This document shows, one piece after another, positions 9,797 through 17,098 of a DNA stretch of 64,000 nt. The stretch lies in contig DATNEW010000014.1 in NCBI GenBank assembly GCA_035606695.1, positions 29,881 to 93,880 on the forward strand, in the 5' to 3' direction. This DNA comes from Gemmatimonadaceae bacterium. GTDB lineage: Bacteria > Gemmatimonadota > Gemmatimonadetes > Gemmatimonadales > Gemmatimonadaceae. Numbering within the stretch: position 1 is the stretch's first letter; each line of letters opens with the position of its first letter. A model generated the notes under the pieces. It was not told the origin of the DNA and did no database searches. It saw only the letters and a list, made by a program, of their open reading frames with translations. The translations under genes and the position numbers were made by a program.

Positions 9797-10981
9797 ATGA
9801 GCCGATTCGTTTTTGTTTTTCTCTCCCTGATGGTGCCCGCGATAGTCGCTGCTCAGGGGACACTGAGCGTGACCGTATTCGACGACCACAATGGCAATGG
9901 CGTGCGCGACGCCGGTGAACGCGCGATTCCGGGCGTCGTCATCTCCAATCAGCGCGACGTCGCAACAACGGATGCGTCGGGCGTCGCGCGAATCGAGCGA
10001 GGTCCGACGGGGATCATCTTCGTTTCGATTCCGAATGGCTATCGAAGCGTCGGCCGCTTCTGGCGCGCGCCGGCTCCCGCGGATTCTCAGCTGATGTTCC
10101 CGCTACAGCCTGCGCCGGCGCCGCGCACCTTCAGTTTCATTCACGCGTCCGATCCGCACATCGAGCCGAACAACGTCGGCCGCACGCGGCGCTTCCGCCA
10201 ACTCGTCGATTCGCTTCGACCTGATTTCACCATCGTCACCGGTGATCTGATCCGCGACGCGATGAGCCAGCAGGAGCCCCAAGCCCGGGCGTACTTCGAG
10301 CTCTTCGATGCAGAGACCCGCGGGTTCGCGAAGCCGCTGTGGACGGTGCCGGGGAATCACGATCATTTCGGCATCATCCCCAGCCGCTCGCACGTGCCCG
10401 CGACGCATCCACTGTACGATCGTGGGATGTATCGGCTGTATCGCGGTCCGGATTACTACTCGTTCACCTACGGCGGCGTGCACTTCGTGGGACTCAACAC
10501 GCTGATGGCCGACGATTCGGCGTATTACGGCCGCGTCGACAGCCTGCAGCTCGCGTGGCTGCGGCGCGATCTGGCGACGGTCGCGCCGAGTGTGCCGATC
10601 GTGACGTTCAATCACATTCCGATGGCGTCCGCGTGGGAGATGCTGGCGGGATTCGCGGACACGCCGTCGTTCGTCGCGTCGCTCAGGCGGATCGACGGAA
10701 CGACCACGGATCGTCACACCGTGGCGAACGTCCTGGACGTCATGAGAGCGATGCGCGGACACCGCTGGGTACTCGCGCTCGGCGGACATATGCACGCCGC
10801 GGAGAAGCTGGTCTTCGAGACCGAAGGAGGACGCACGCGCTTCGAGCAAGCGGCGGCGGTCGTTGGCCCAAACGGCGGCGGTGATTTGGTCGCGCCGTCG
10901 GGCATCACGGTCTACACGGTGCGGAACGGTGTGATCGACGCGGGGCGATTTGTGCGGCTCGATCCGCCGCTCGAGCGCTAG
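9797..10981 (+). CDS. Secreted calcineurin-like metallophosphoesterase
   Basis: Exported metallophosphoesterase of 394 residues. A signal peptide (1-20, ending VAAQ) leads into a small beta-domain of the SdrD/carboxypeptidase-regulatory kind (FDDHNGNGVRDAGE, about 28-105), which commonly precedes this phosphatase type. The catalytic domain has all five motifs: DPH (119-121), GDLIRD (149-154), GNHDH (186-190), FNHIP and GGHMHAAE. The fold binds two metal ions and hydrolyses phosphomono- or diesters in the periplasm; the substrate is unknown. The ATG at 9797 was chosen because it begins the signal peptide. It appears monocistronic. Confidence 0.87.
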   Translation: MSRFVFVFLSLMVPAIVAAQGTLSVTVFDDHNGNGVRDAGERAIPGVVISNQRDVATTDASGVARIERGPTGIIFVSIPNGYRSVGRFWRAPAPADSQLMFPLQPAPAPRTFSFIHASDPHIEPNNVGRTRRFRQLVDSLRPDFTIVTGDLIRDAMSQQEPQARAYFELFDAETRGFAKPLWTVPGNHDHFGIIPSRSHVPATHPLYDRGMYRLYRGPDYYSFTYGGVHFVGLNTLMADDSAYYGRVDSLQLAWLRRDLATVAPSVPIVTFNHIPMASAWEMLAGFADTPSFVASLRRIDGTTTDRHTVANVLDVMRAMRGHRWVLALGGHMHAAEKLVFETEGGRTRFEQAAAVVGPNGGGDLVAPSGITVYTVRNGVIDAGRFVRLDPPLER

Positions 10982-11159
10982 CGGACCTCGCTGCGGCAAG
11001 CCGCCGGCGTCTCATTGTTCGCGGTCGACTTGGCTGTAAGGTAATGACTGATCAGGAGATGCCTGATTGTGCGCAGATACTTAACACGTAAATTGTTCTT
11101 GCGTTCATCAAGCGGTGGCGCGACGCTCCCACGACTCATCTCCTCCACGAGAAACTCCA

Positions 11160-11669
11160 ATGTTCGCCAAGACCACACTGTCACTCGGTGCACTCGCCAC
11201 CGCGCTTTTGCTCGGTGCTTGCATGGATTCCACGAGCCCGATTCCCACTTCCAGCCGGGCGGTGCCGGCGGGGGCCCGGATGTCGGGCGGTGGCGGCGGC
11301 GGCGGCGGCGGTGGAGTACAGATAATCCCGCAGGTGGCTGGCGTGTGGACCGGCTCGCAGACGTTTCTGCCGGCCATAACCGGCGCCGTGGCGATTACGG
11401 TACAAGCGTCGCTGACGATCAACGAGGACGCCGCGGGCAATCTCACCGGAATCGACAACATGAGGCGCATCCCGTTCACCGGGAAGGCATCGACCAACGG
11501 AACGATCTCGCTGGTGGACGTCGGGGGATACGGCTCGCGGAGGACGAATCTGACCATCACCGGTTCGGTCGCGTGCTCCGACGGCAGCACCGCAACAGTC
11601 CTCGGCGGCACGTTCCAGCAGAAGGAAGGAGGCGGTCCGATCGCGGTGAATAGCTGCCCTGGTGCTTGA
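11160..11669 (+). CDS. Small glycine-rich lipoprotein
   Basis: Predicted lipoprotein of 169 residues: the lipobox LLGAC gives Cys21, followed by a flexible linker with a run of ten glycines encoded by a GGC/GGT triplet repeat (about 11286-11315). The remaining 110 residues look like a small beta-sandwich (GVWTGSQTF, VAITVQASLTI, NLTITGSVAC) of unknown function. Two cysteines in the mature part (VACSDG and NSCPGA) could form a disulfide. It resembles in style the protein at 63695-64000. The ATG at 11160 was chosen because it gives the lipobox at the right distance. It is the last chromosomal gene before the tRNA-Lys island. Confidence 0.7.
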   Translation: MFAKTTLSLGALATALLLGACMDSTSPIPTSSRAVPAGARMSGGGGGGGGGGVQIIPQVAGVWTGSQTFLPAITGAVAITVQASLTINEDAAGNLTGIDNMRRIPFTGKASTNGTISLVDVGGYGSRRTNLTITGSVACSDGSTATVLGGTFQQKEGGGPIAVNSCPGA

Positions 11670-11840
11670 GCAGGTGTCGCGGGCGGCGAATGGTGCACGG
11701 CGTGAGGTTGGCGACTCACGCCGTGCGCTGTTTTTATGTGTTCGACGTTGCGCGGAGGATGCGCGTAAGCTTCTGCTCCGAAGGACCCGGAAGAGGCGCT
11801 AAGCCGCCGTCGTGGAGCGATGGCGATAGAGCTTTGGAAA

Positions 11841-11883
11841 TGACCCGGGCGGGTCTCGAACCCGCGACCTACGGATCAAAAGA
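11841..11883 (-). repeat. tRNA-Lys 3' remnant, copy 1 (att-like)
   Basis: Forty-three bases matching the 3' half of tRNA-Lys (T arm, variable loop, 3' anticodon arm) in the same orientation as the intact gene. By eye it differs from copy 2 at two positions, one of them in the anticodon loop. It shares with copy 2 two differences from the resident tRNA (T-loop and variable region). It has no 5' half, so it is not a functional tRNA. Confidence 0.85.
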
Positions 11884-12025
11884 GCGGGTCGTCATTGACG
11901 GTCCAGCATCGATGAGTATCGGTAAGTCGCATGCCCGGGGTGGTTTCCGCCTCAGGCGATGATCGCTGAACATTGGAGAGGATCGTCCAGCTTCGAGGAG
12001 TTTGGGGTTTTTCTGGGGTTCTGGG
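11884..12025. repeat. Left-end segment of element A
   Basis: Non-coding stretch matching, in order, the segment at 13200-13337: CAGCATCGATGAG then ATCGGTAAG (against TAGCATCATTGAA then ATCGTTAAG), ending 160 bases after the start of the tRNA remnant in TTTGGGGTTTTTCTGGGG (12001-12018). The same spacing in both elements suggests integrase arm-site or end-recognition DNA. Confidence 0.5.
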
Positions 12026-12085
12026 AAACGGGGGGGCGCGGCCGTGTTTCCGTGGGTAGAAACGTCCTCGCCTCGCCCGCGTAGT

Positions 12086-12156
12086 ACATAAAGGGACTGG
12101 AACATAAAGGGGTTGCCGCCAGTCTGGCTGGCCGGCATTATTCGATGATCCGAATA
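12086..12156 (+). promoter_or_regulatory. Operator candidates upstream of HTH gene
   Basis: Two elements precede the HTH gene. A direct repeat ACATAAAGGG occurs at 12086-12095 and 12102-12111, a 16-base period. An inverted repeat TATTCG-ATGATC-CGAATA lies at 12139-12156, 11 bases before the ATG, with AGGTG as ribosome binding site after it. Such dyads beside an XRE-type gene are usually autoregulatory operators; that role is inferred. Confidence 0.45.
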
Positions 12157-12167
12157 CTCGAGGTGCG

Positions 12168-12620
12168 ATGCTGTCGGAACCCATCGGCGGTTTGCTCAAG
12201 ACGGCCCGGAAGCAACTCAACGTCAGTCGGGAGGAGTTGGCCCGTCGTGGCGGAGTCAGCACGCGGCTCGTGGCCGAGCTCGAGCGCGGCCAACGTCCCA
12301 ACGTGAGCCTCGAATCCGCTCTCAAGCTGTTGAACGCAGTCGGGGTGTCGGTGATTGCCAGGGCGCCGGACGGCACAGCGGCCGAAATTCGGAGCGCCTC
12401 TGGTCCGACATTGGAACGAGCCGCCCGGGCTGCTCGGCGCCGGCAGACATGGACGGGTCGCCAGATCCACCTTCACGACGAGGACGATGGGCCGGCAGCA
12501 GGCCGCTTGCGATCGGATCGACTCTCGTCTGTCGCGCAGGTGTCGAAACAGGCATACCTGATTGCGTCGGCCGGTCGGCGTCCCAGCAAGCGCCGGACAC
12601 GGAAACCGTCCGCCCGGTGA
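12168..12620 (+). CDS. XRE-family HTH protein, antitoxin-like
   Basis: Protein of 150 residues with an N-terminal Cro/C1-type helix-turn-helix (about 6-62: LLKTARKQLNVSREELARRG, then VSTRLVAELERGQRPN) and a basic, low-complexity tail (ERAARAARRRQTW ... RRPSKRRTRKPSAR). Its stop codon overlaps the GTG start of the nucleotidyltransferase by four bases (GTGA), the arrangement of translationally coupled toxin-antitoxin pairs. It probably binds its own promoter, where a dyad sits at 12139-12156, and acts as antitoxin or regulator. The long basic tail is unusual for a plain antitoxin. Function is inferred from context. Confidence 0.75.
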   Translation: MLSEPIGGLLKTARKQLNVSREELARRGGVSTRLVAELERGQRPNVSLESALKLLNAVGVSVIARAPDGTAAEIRSASGPTLERAARAARRRQTWTGRQIHLHDEDDGPAAGRLRSDRLSSVAQVSKQAYLIASAGRRPSKRRTRKPSAR

Positions 12621-13111
12621 GCAAACGCGCTGGCGGCAACGACAACGACGTTCTGTCGCCGGACTTCCTCGACTTTATCACCTGTCTCAACGAGCACGCC
12701 GTCGACGTCGTGCTCGTTGGAGGGTATGCGCTCGCAATCCACGGAGTCGTTCGGGCGACAGGCGATATCGACTTCCTGTACCGCCGGACAAAGGCGGCCG
12801 TGCGTCGTCTCTGCGCGGCGATGGAGGAGTTCGGCGCGCCTCCCGACGTTATCGACGAGGACGCGCTCATGACGCCGGCGATGGTGACGCAGTTCGGCAT
12901 GCCTCCGCATAGAATCGATCTGTTGAGCGCGATCGACGGCGTCACCTTCGAAAAAGTTTGGGCTGGTGCGACGGCGGTCACCATTCAAGGCCAGATGATT
13001 CGCGTCATTGGTCTCGCCGAACTTCGGACAAACAAGGCTTCGACGGGGCGATCCAAAGATGCCGAAGACGTACGCCGGTTGGCGAAGCGCCCACGCCGAA
13101 AGAAGCGCTGA
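12617..13111 (+). CDS. Nucleotidyltransferase, AbiEii/DUF6036-like toxin
   Basis: Protein of 164 residues from a GTG start overlapping the upstream stop. It has the minimal nucleotidyltransferase signature: LVGGYALAIHG (Gly35-Gly36) then TGDIDF with Asp50 and Asp52 as likely metal ligands, then HRIDLLSAIDGV with a third acidic residue. This is the AbiEii/MNT-like family, whose toxins add nucleotides to tRNA 3' ends or modify proteins, usually neutralised by a neighbouring HTH protein. The C-terminal helix (LRTNKASTGRSKDAEDVRRL) is the family's usual ending. Together with the HTH gene it forms the whole cargo of element A. The target is unknown. Confidence 0.78.
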   Translation: MSKRAGGNDNDVLSPDFLDFITCLNEHAVDVVLVGGYALAIHGVVRATGDIDFLYRRTKAAVRRLCAAMEEFGAPPDVIDEDALMTPAMVTQFGMPPHRIDLLSAIDGVTFEKVWAGATAVTIQGQMIRVIGLAELRTNKASTGRSKDAEDVRRLAKRPRRKKR

Positions 13112-13115
13112 GTTC

Positions 13116-13199
13116 GCGTTTTCCGTTGGTCAGTCCTACCACCGACTTACCCCTCATGACCCGGGCGGGTCTCGAACCCGCGACCTACGGATTAAAAGT
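13116..13199 (-). repeat. Element A right end plus tRNA-Lys remnant, copy 2
   Basis: Eighty-four bases that align without gaps to 28406-28489 with about 76 identities by eye. Bases 13157-13199 are the 3' portion of tRNA-Lys; 13116-13156 are the right end of element A, matching the right end of element B beside the intact tRNA. The match stops at the anticodon loop, as expected for a site-specific recombination core. This copy also serves as the left boundary of element B. Confidence 0.85.
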
Positions 13200-13337
13200 T
13201 AATATACTCATTAAAGTTCTAGCATCATTGAACATCGTTAAGTTATGTCGGCGCCGATGCTTCGCGTGCGCCGGTGGATCGGTGAGATTCGTTGAGATTC
13301 GCTCAGATTCGTTGAGTTTGGGCCGTTTTTGGGGTTG
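13200..13337. repeat. Left-end segment of element B with GATTCGTTGA iterons
   Basis: Counterpart of 11884-12025. It contains TAGCATCATTGAA and ATCGTTAAG, a cluster of three related decamers (GATTCGTTGA, GATTCGCTCA, GATTCGTTGA, about 13286-13316) and the terminal TTTGGGCCGTTTTTGGGG (13317-13334). The repeated decamers could be arm-type binding sites for the missing integrase. No gene is present here. Confidence 0.5.
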
Positions 13338-13429
13338 AAGAAAGCTCCCATGCGCATTCAGCGTCGGTCGATTCCTCTCCCTCCCGGTCGTAGGCGTAGC
13401 CCGAGTAGCCCGAACTCACAGAACGCCTG

Positions 13430-14823
13430 TCAGTTCGTTCCAGAGTCGTTCGCCACGGCCGGCAAGGCGGGCAGGCGTGGACGTTTGACGGATCTACCCG
13501 CGCTCAGCTTCGCCCAGTATCCGCGCGGCGGCACCGGCACCAAGAGACGTTTACAGACCTTCTTCAGAGCGGTACCAGAAATGCCGCATTCCTTAGCGAC
13601 GGTCGCGACTGGCTTCGACCAAACACGGTCAAAAAGCTCATCACGATTAAGTTCGATCTCATTTCCAGTGTAACGTCCAACCCTGACGGAGCGAGGCACT
13701 GGTCGTTTCGGCGTGGCAGGTTGAATCCCCAACCTCTTTAGAACCTCACGCGAGTGAACAGGGCGGAGTTGGTGCCATCGTTCACGCTCGCCACTCGATT
13801 CGATGAAGCCGACCTTCTTCATCCGAGCGAGCATCGAAGGTGTCCGTGCGAGCTCGCGGAGGATTTCGGGCGAACAGTGATCCCCTAGAGCGAGCATTCG
13901 GACTAATTCTACGAATGTGCTATCGGACGCCTTTAGCAACGATCTCCGAAAGCGACCGATTTCCTCTGGATTGCTCTCATCCCATCGAACACCTAATTCG
14001 AAGAGGTGGTTGAGGGTGTCGCGCCGGTGCCATCCTTCGCTGAAGGTTGCCCACCAAAGGTGGTGCTGGATTACCGCGCCGGCATCCGTCGGGAGGCGAT
14101 GTTTGGCGAGGATGTCCATGACCGCAGAGCTTGACGCAGCACGCCAGAGTTCTTCAAAGTCGTCATGATCGGGATCGGGACGGAGACGTTTGAGAATGTC
14201 ACCGCGGCCCGTCTGGCACGCCTCGTGGATTGCACTGGACAGGAGCGGTTGATCGTCGGCTTCGGAGTCGCTTTCGTTTGATGTTGCTGTCGTTCCTCCA
14301 TAGCGCAGGCTCGGTACTGGACGATGGGGATTGGCTCCGGCCCACAAACAAAGTTGCACACCCTTTTCATTTCCCTCGGCGGCATGATGCGCAAGCGCGA
14401 TATCAAGTTCCTTCTGAAACCGCGGGCTCGTCGCCGCGTGTCGCTTGGCGAAACCCAGCAGTGGGTTGCGCCCCAGTCTAAGAGCAGCGCGAGAAGGTCA
14501 AATCGTCGCGCGCTCAAAACGAGATCTAGTGGACTGTAAGCGTCGTTGTTCGCGTCGTACCCATTCGCAAGGAGCAGCAGAGCGAGCGCGTGGTTTCCTG
14601 CCTCAAGGGCAATGTTGAGGGCCGACGTTCCACGTCCGTTCGTCACTTCCTGCGCAGCCTGCAAAGGGCGGCCGCTCGCTATCCAGCGCTCGATGTCGTA
14701 GAGACGGCCGTTCCGGCATAGTGCGTGAAGTTCTGTCAGCTCGCGCATGTCCAATGTCGTTCGTGGCAGCGGCTTTTCGGCTGTCACGAGCGACTCGACG
14801 CGGGGATCAATGAAGATGTGCAT
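13430..14823 (-). pseudogene. Frameshifted ankyrin-repeat/HTH protein
   Basis: One gene split by a single frameshift. The 5' part (from the ATG at 14823) encodes ankyrin-like repeats (LNIALEAGNHALALLLLANG, then DLLALLLDWG). After the run of four C at 14471-14474 (GGGG on the coding strand) the reading continues in another frame as NPLLGFAKRHAATSPRFQ, then ALAHHAAEGNEKGVQLCLW, and runs to 13430. Adding one G would restore a protein of roughly 465 residues. The C-terminus (DELFDRVWSKPVATVAKECG ... VPVPPRGYWAKL) is an HTH domain I know from proteins in defence and phage contexts. It is either a real pseudogene, a phase-variable tract or a homopolymer sequencing error. Function unknown; possibly a sensor or regulator. 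Confidence 0.7.
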
Positions 14824-15021
14824 CGACTATCCTTGCGTATTGAGTTGACGCCGCGACTGGACTCGCGGACCAACCGAGTGATCGTTTATCAGCGTCGAAC
14901 AGCGTTCGCGCGGTCACCGCTTGTCGATCAGGATTCCTCCCAGCCCCATTATCTTGCCACGGCCTCAGAGCGAACCGAAGATCGGACACGTCGGCTGGGC
15001 AACCTTGCGTATGTTACAGGT

Positions 15022-15807
15022 ATGAAGCGGCATCGCGTTCTTATCTGGCGCGATCCGGCGACGTGGTTTCCGATCGTTCGCCGGGCGTTGCTAGGCGAAA
15101 AGCGGCGCCGTAACCTAGAGCGGCTGCCCCGCGCGTACGCTGTCGATGCGATCGCAGATGCGCTCTCGCGATCAATAGGCGCCGTCCGGCTTTTTCACGG
15201 GTGTCGGCCCGAGGATGTGAGTCAGTATTACAGCCTCGGTTTTATTCGCCACGCCGACCACATCGTGGACAGAGCCCGACACGTCCTTGGCGTCCGGCTC
15301 GGACTCAGTGGTGAGATCCTCGAGCGGGCCATCGCGGACACGCAGCTCGACTTAGATCGTGATCGGATTTTCTTCGTCTTGGATGATCGAGCGCTGCTCC
15401 GGTACGCCGGGCACTATCTCATCTACGGCAGCGAATCGATCATGGCTATCGCCGCAACTGCGATTCGTTTAGGCGGACCGAACCTTCAACCGAGGTTAAG
15501 GAACATCGGGATACCCACCTTGTTCACCTGCGACGTTCCTTGGACTCTCTTGGATAACGCGCGGCAGTCGGAGATTGCGGACACGCTGTACGACGAGCAT
15601 CGAGTTACTCGGGGTCGGCAGAAATCGGAATCTGGGCTGCGCGATCACACCGTGATCCTGCGGTGCGACGTTCCTGCGTCCGTGATCGTTTCACATCACC
15701 ATCCTCCGAGCATTGCGGATTGGCACGAAAGCGGTCGGCCGTATGTTTTTTCAGGGAAAAGTGACCTCACATTTCGCAGATGGCGAGATTCGGGCATGAC
15801 CGAATGA
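15022..15807 (+). CDS. Unknown protein, possibly ADP-ribosyltransferase-like
   Basis: Protein of 261 residues with no signal peptide or membrane helix. I do not recognise the family with certainty. It has VRLFHGCRPEDVSQYYSLGF (His59-Gly60-Cys61) and later HYLIYGSESI (131-140). An early HG(T/C) followed by a Y-x-x-Y-G-S-E stretch recalls the R/H-Y/S-E layout of ADP-ribosyltransferase folds, but this is a tentative reading. The start is the ATG at 15022; the frame is open further upstream without sensible protein. Its stop overlaps the start of the next gene as ATGA, so the two are translationally coupled and probably act as a pair. Confidence 0.6.
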   Translation: MKRHRVLIWRDPATWFPIVRRALLGEKRRRNLERLPRAYAVDAIADALSRSIGAVRLFHGCRPEDVSQYYSLGFIRHADHIVDRARHVLGVRLGLSGEILERAIADTQLDLDRDRIFFVLDDRALLRYAGHYLIYGSESIMAIAATAIRLGGPNLQPRLRNIGIPTLFTCDVPWTLLDNARQSEIADTLYDEHRVTRGRQKSESGLRDHTVILRCDVPASVIVSHHHPPSIADWHESGRPYVFSGKSDLTFRRWRDSGMTE

Positions 15808-16898
15808 CGTCTGACGCGCCTATCGTAGGGACGCATGACGTTTTCGAGGGCAAGTATCGAGAACGATTTCGCCGCATTTGCTCTGAGCATGGCGAATTCA
15901 TTGCGTACGAGCGTGACCGGTCGGGGATCGACATCGGCCTTCACCTGACACGGCCCGCCGCTGGCGGCGCCCGCGAAGTCACCACGACTCGGGTATGGTT
16001 CCAACTAAAGGGCTTTCATGCGTCGACATTGAGCCGCAGCGCCTTCGAGGCGAAGCCACACGTCGCAGTTCGCGTATCGCTTGCGCTGCTCAGATTCTGG
16101 TACGCATCAGCCGAGCCGGTATTTCTCGGCGTTTACGTTGAAAGCGCAGACACGTTTCTCGCAGAATCAGTTCGAGAGATTGTGGAGCGTGAGTGGGGTG
16201 ACAGCTTCTTCTCGGAAGGCACGTTCCGAGCCGATCAAGAACACGTGTCGGTGCATATTGATCTCACTTCTCTGCTCGATGAGGAGCTTTTCGAACGAAT
16301 GCACACTCTTGCCGCGATCCCGCTGCAGGGACCGACATTCAGGGGACGCCACCTTGGTCATAGGATCGATCCTCTCCGATCCGTTATCGCGTCACCCCCT
16401 TCCGGGCTCTTCCAGGCCATCTGCAAACACATTCTCGAACTACATGGGTACCGGCAAGCGGAACGAATCAACGCAGGAGATTCGGAAACCAATGTCGAGA
16501 TCTCGGTCGGCAGGTTGTATTCGTCCTTCGAATGGGTATACCAGCTAACGACGCAATTCGGGCTCGATCGTGACGATGACTTCAGGACGGAGGGATCGAG
16601 TCAGACCTACCAAGGCGACTGCATCGTATGCATCTGTTCGGAGCAGGCGCCGTTGGCGCGTGATACGTGTCGTCGTATTGCGAGTCTCGCGAGTGACCGA
16701 CGAATACCACGGGTGCTCGCTTTTCAGAACGGCACCGACTATTCAGCGATCGGAACGTGGTTGGCAGCCGGGCGGGAGTTCAGCGTTGATTGCGCTCCGC
16801 TACTTGTGCCGGAGATCACCTACTGCTTGTTGACGTCGACGGCGGCATATGGCCGCTTCCGCGACCAGGTTACGTGGAGTGTTATGAACTACCTGTGA
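15804..16898 (+). CDS. DUF4365-like putative nuclease
   Basis: Protein of 364 residues. The N-terminal 130 residues fit a PD-(D/E)xK-type fold of the DUF4365 kind: RDRSGIDIGLHL carries Asp43 and TRVWFQLKG carries Gln67-x-Lys69, the usual catalytic pattern with a Q-x-K variant. DUF4365 proteins are frequent in defence islands. The C-terminal 230 residues are unrecognised but contain RSSFEW-like helical and beta segments (DCIVCICSEQAPLARDTCRR). I chose the ATG at 15804 because it overlaps the previous stop (ATGA); an ATG at 15780 would add eight residues. It is likely the effector of a two-gene defence module with the upstream protein. Confidence 0.65.
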   Translation: MTSDAPIVGTHDVFEGKYRERFRRICSEHGEFIAYERDRSGIDIGLHLTRPAAGGAREVTTTRVWFQLKGFHASTLSRSAFEAKPHVAVRVSLALLRFWYASAEPVFLGVYVESADTFLAESVREIVEREWGDSFFSEGTFRADQEHVSVHIDLTSLLDEELFERMHTLAAIPLQGPTFRGRHLGHRIDPLRSVIASPPSGLFQAICKHILELHGYRQAERINAGDSETNVEISVGRLYSSFEWVYQLTTQFGLDRDDDFRTEGSSQTYQGDCIVCICSEQAPLARDTCRRIASLASDRRIPRVLAFQNGTDYSAIGTWLAAGREFSVDCAPLLVPEITYCLLTSTAAYGRFRDQVTWSVMNYL

Positions 16899-17098
16899 AG
16901 CCCCTCGGAGGGCTATCTTGTGAACGTTGATCGGTACCAACGATGGCGATCGGTGGCGCGCTGCTATGCCTTTGGTTTATCGCACGACGCTTCGGGCCGA
17001 GGCTTGGAGGCGGCGCTGATTAAGGCTACGGAGCGGCCATAGCCGCAAGCCGCGTCCGTTGACCGTCAAAGGCGAAAAAGGCGACTGCAAAGATAGAT

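Larger units (their letters stand above)
11841..13156. mobile_element. Element A: 1.3 kb tRNA-Lys-flanked mini-island
   Basis: Segment bounded by two direct copies of the 3' part of tRNA-Lys (starting at 11841 and 13157). Its only cargo is the HTH plus nucleotidyltransferase pair. Its right end (13116-13156) is homologous to the right end of element B next to the intact tRNA, and its left end (11884-12025) shares ordered motifs with the left end of B (13200-13337). Sequence left of 11840 shows no such similarity, so 11840/11841 is the outer boundary of the array. No integrase or transposase is encoded. If insertion was at the 3' end of the tRNA, A is the older insertion and B entered later between A and the tRNA. 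Confidence 0.65.

Noticed and set aside
11838..13203. Short proteins with the N-terminus MTRAGLEPATYG in the tRNA remnants
   Set aside because: These are plus-strand translations of the tRNA-Lys 3' sequence, a well-known artefact, not genes.
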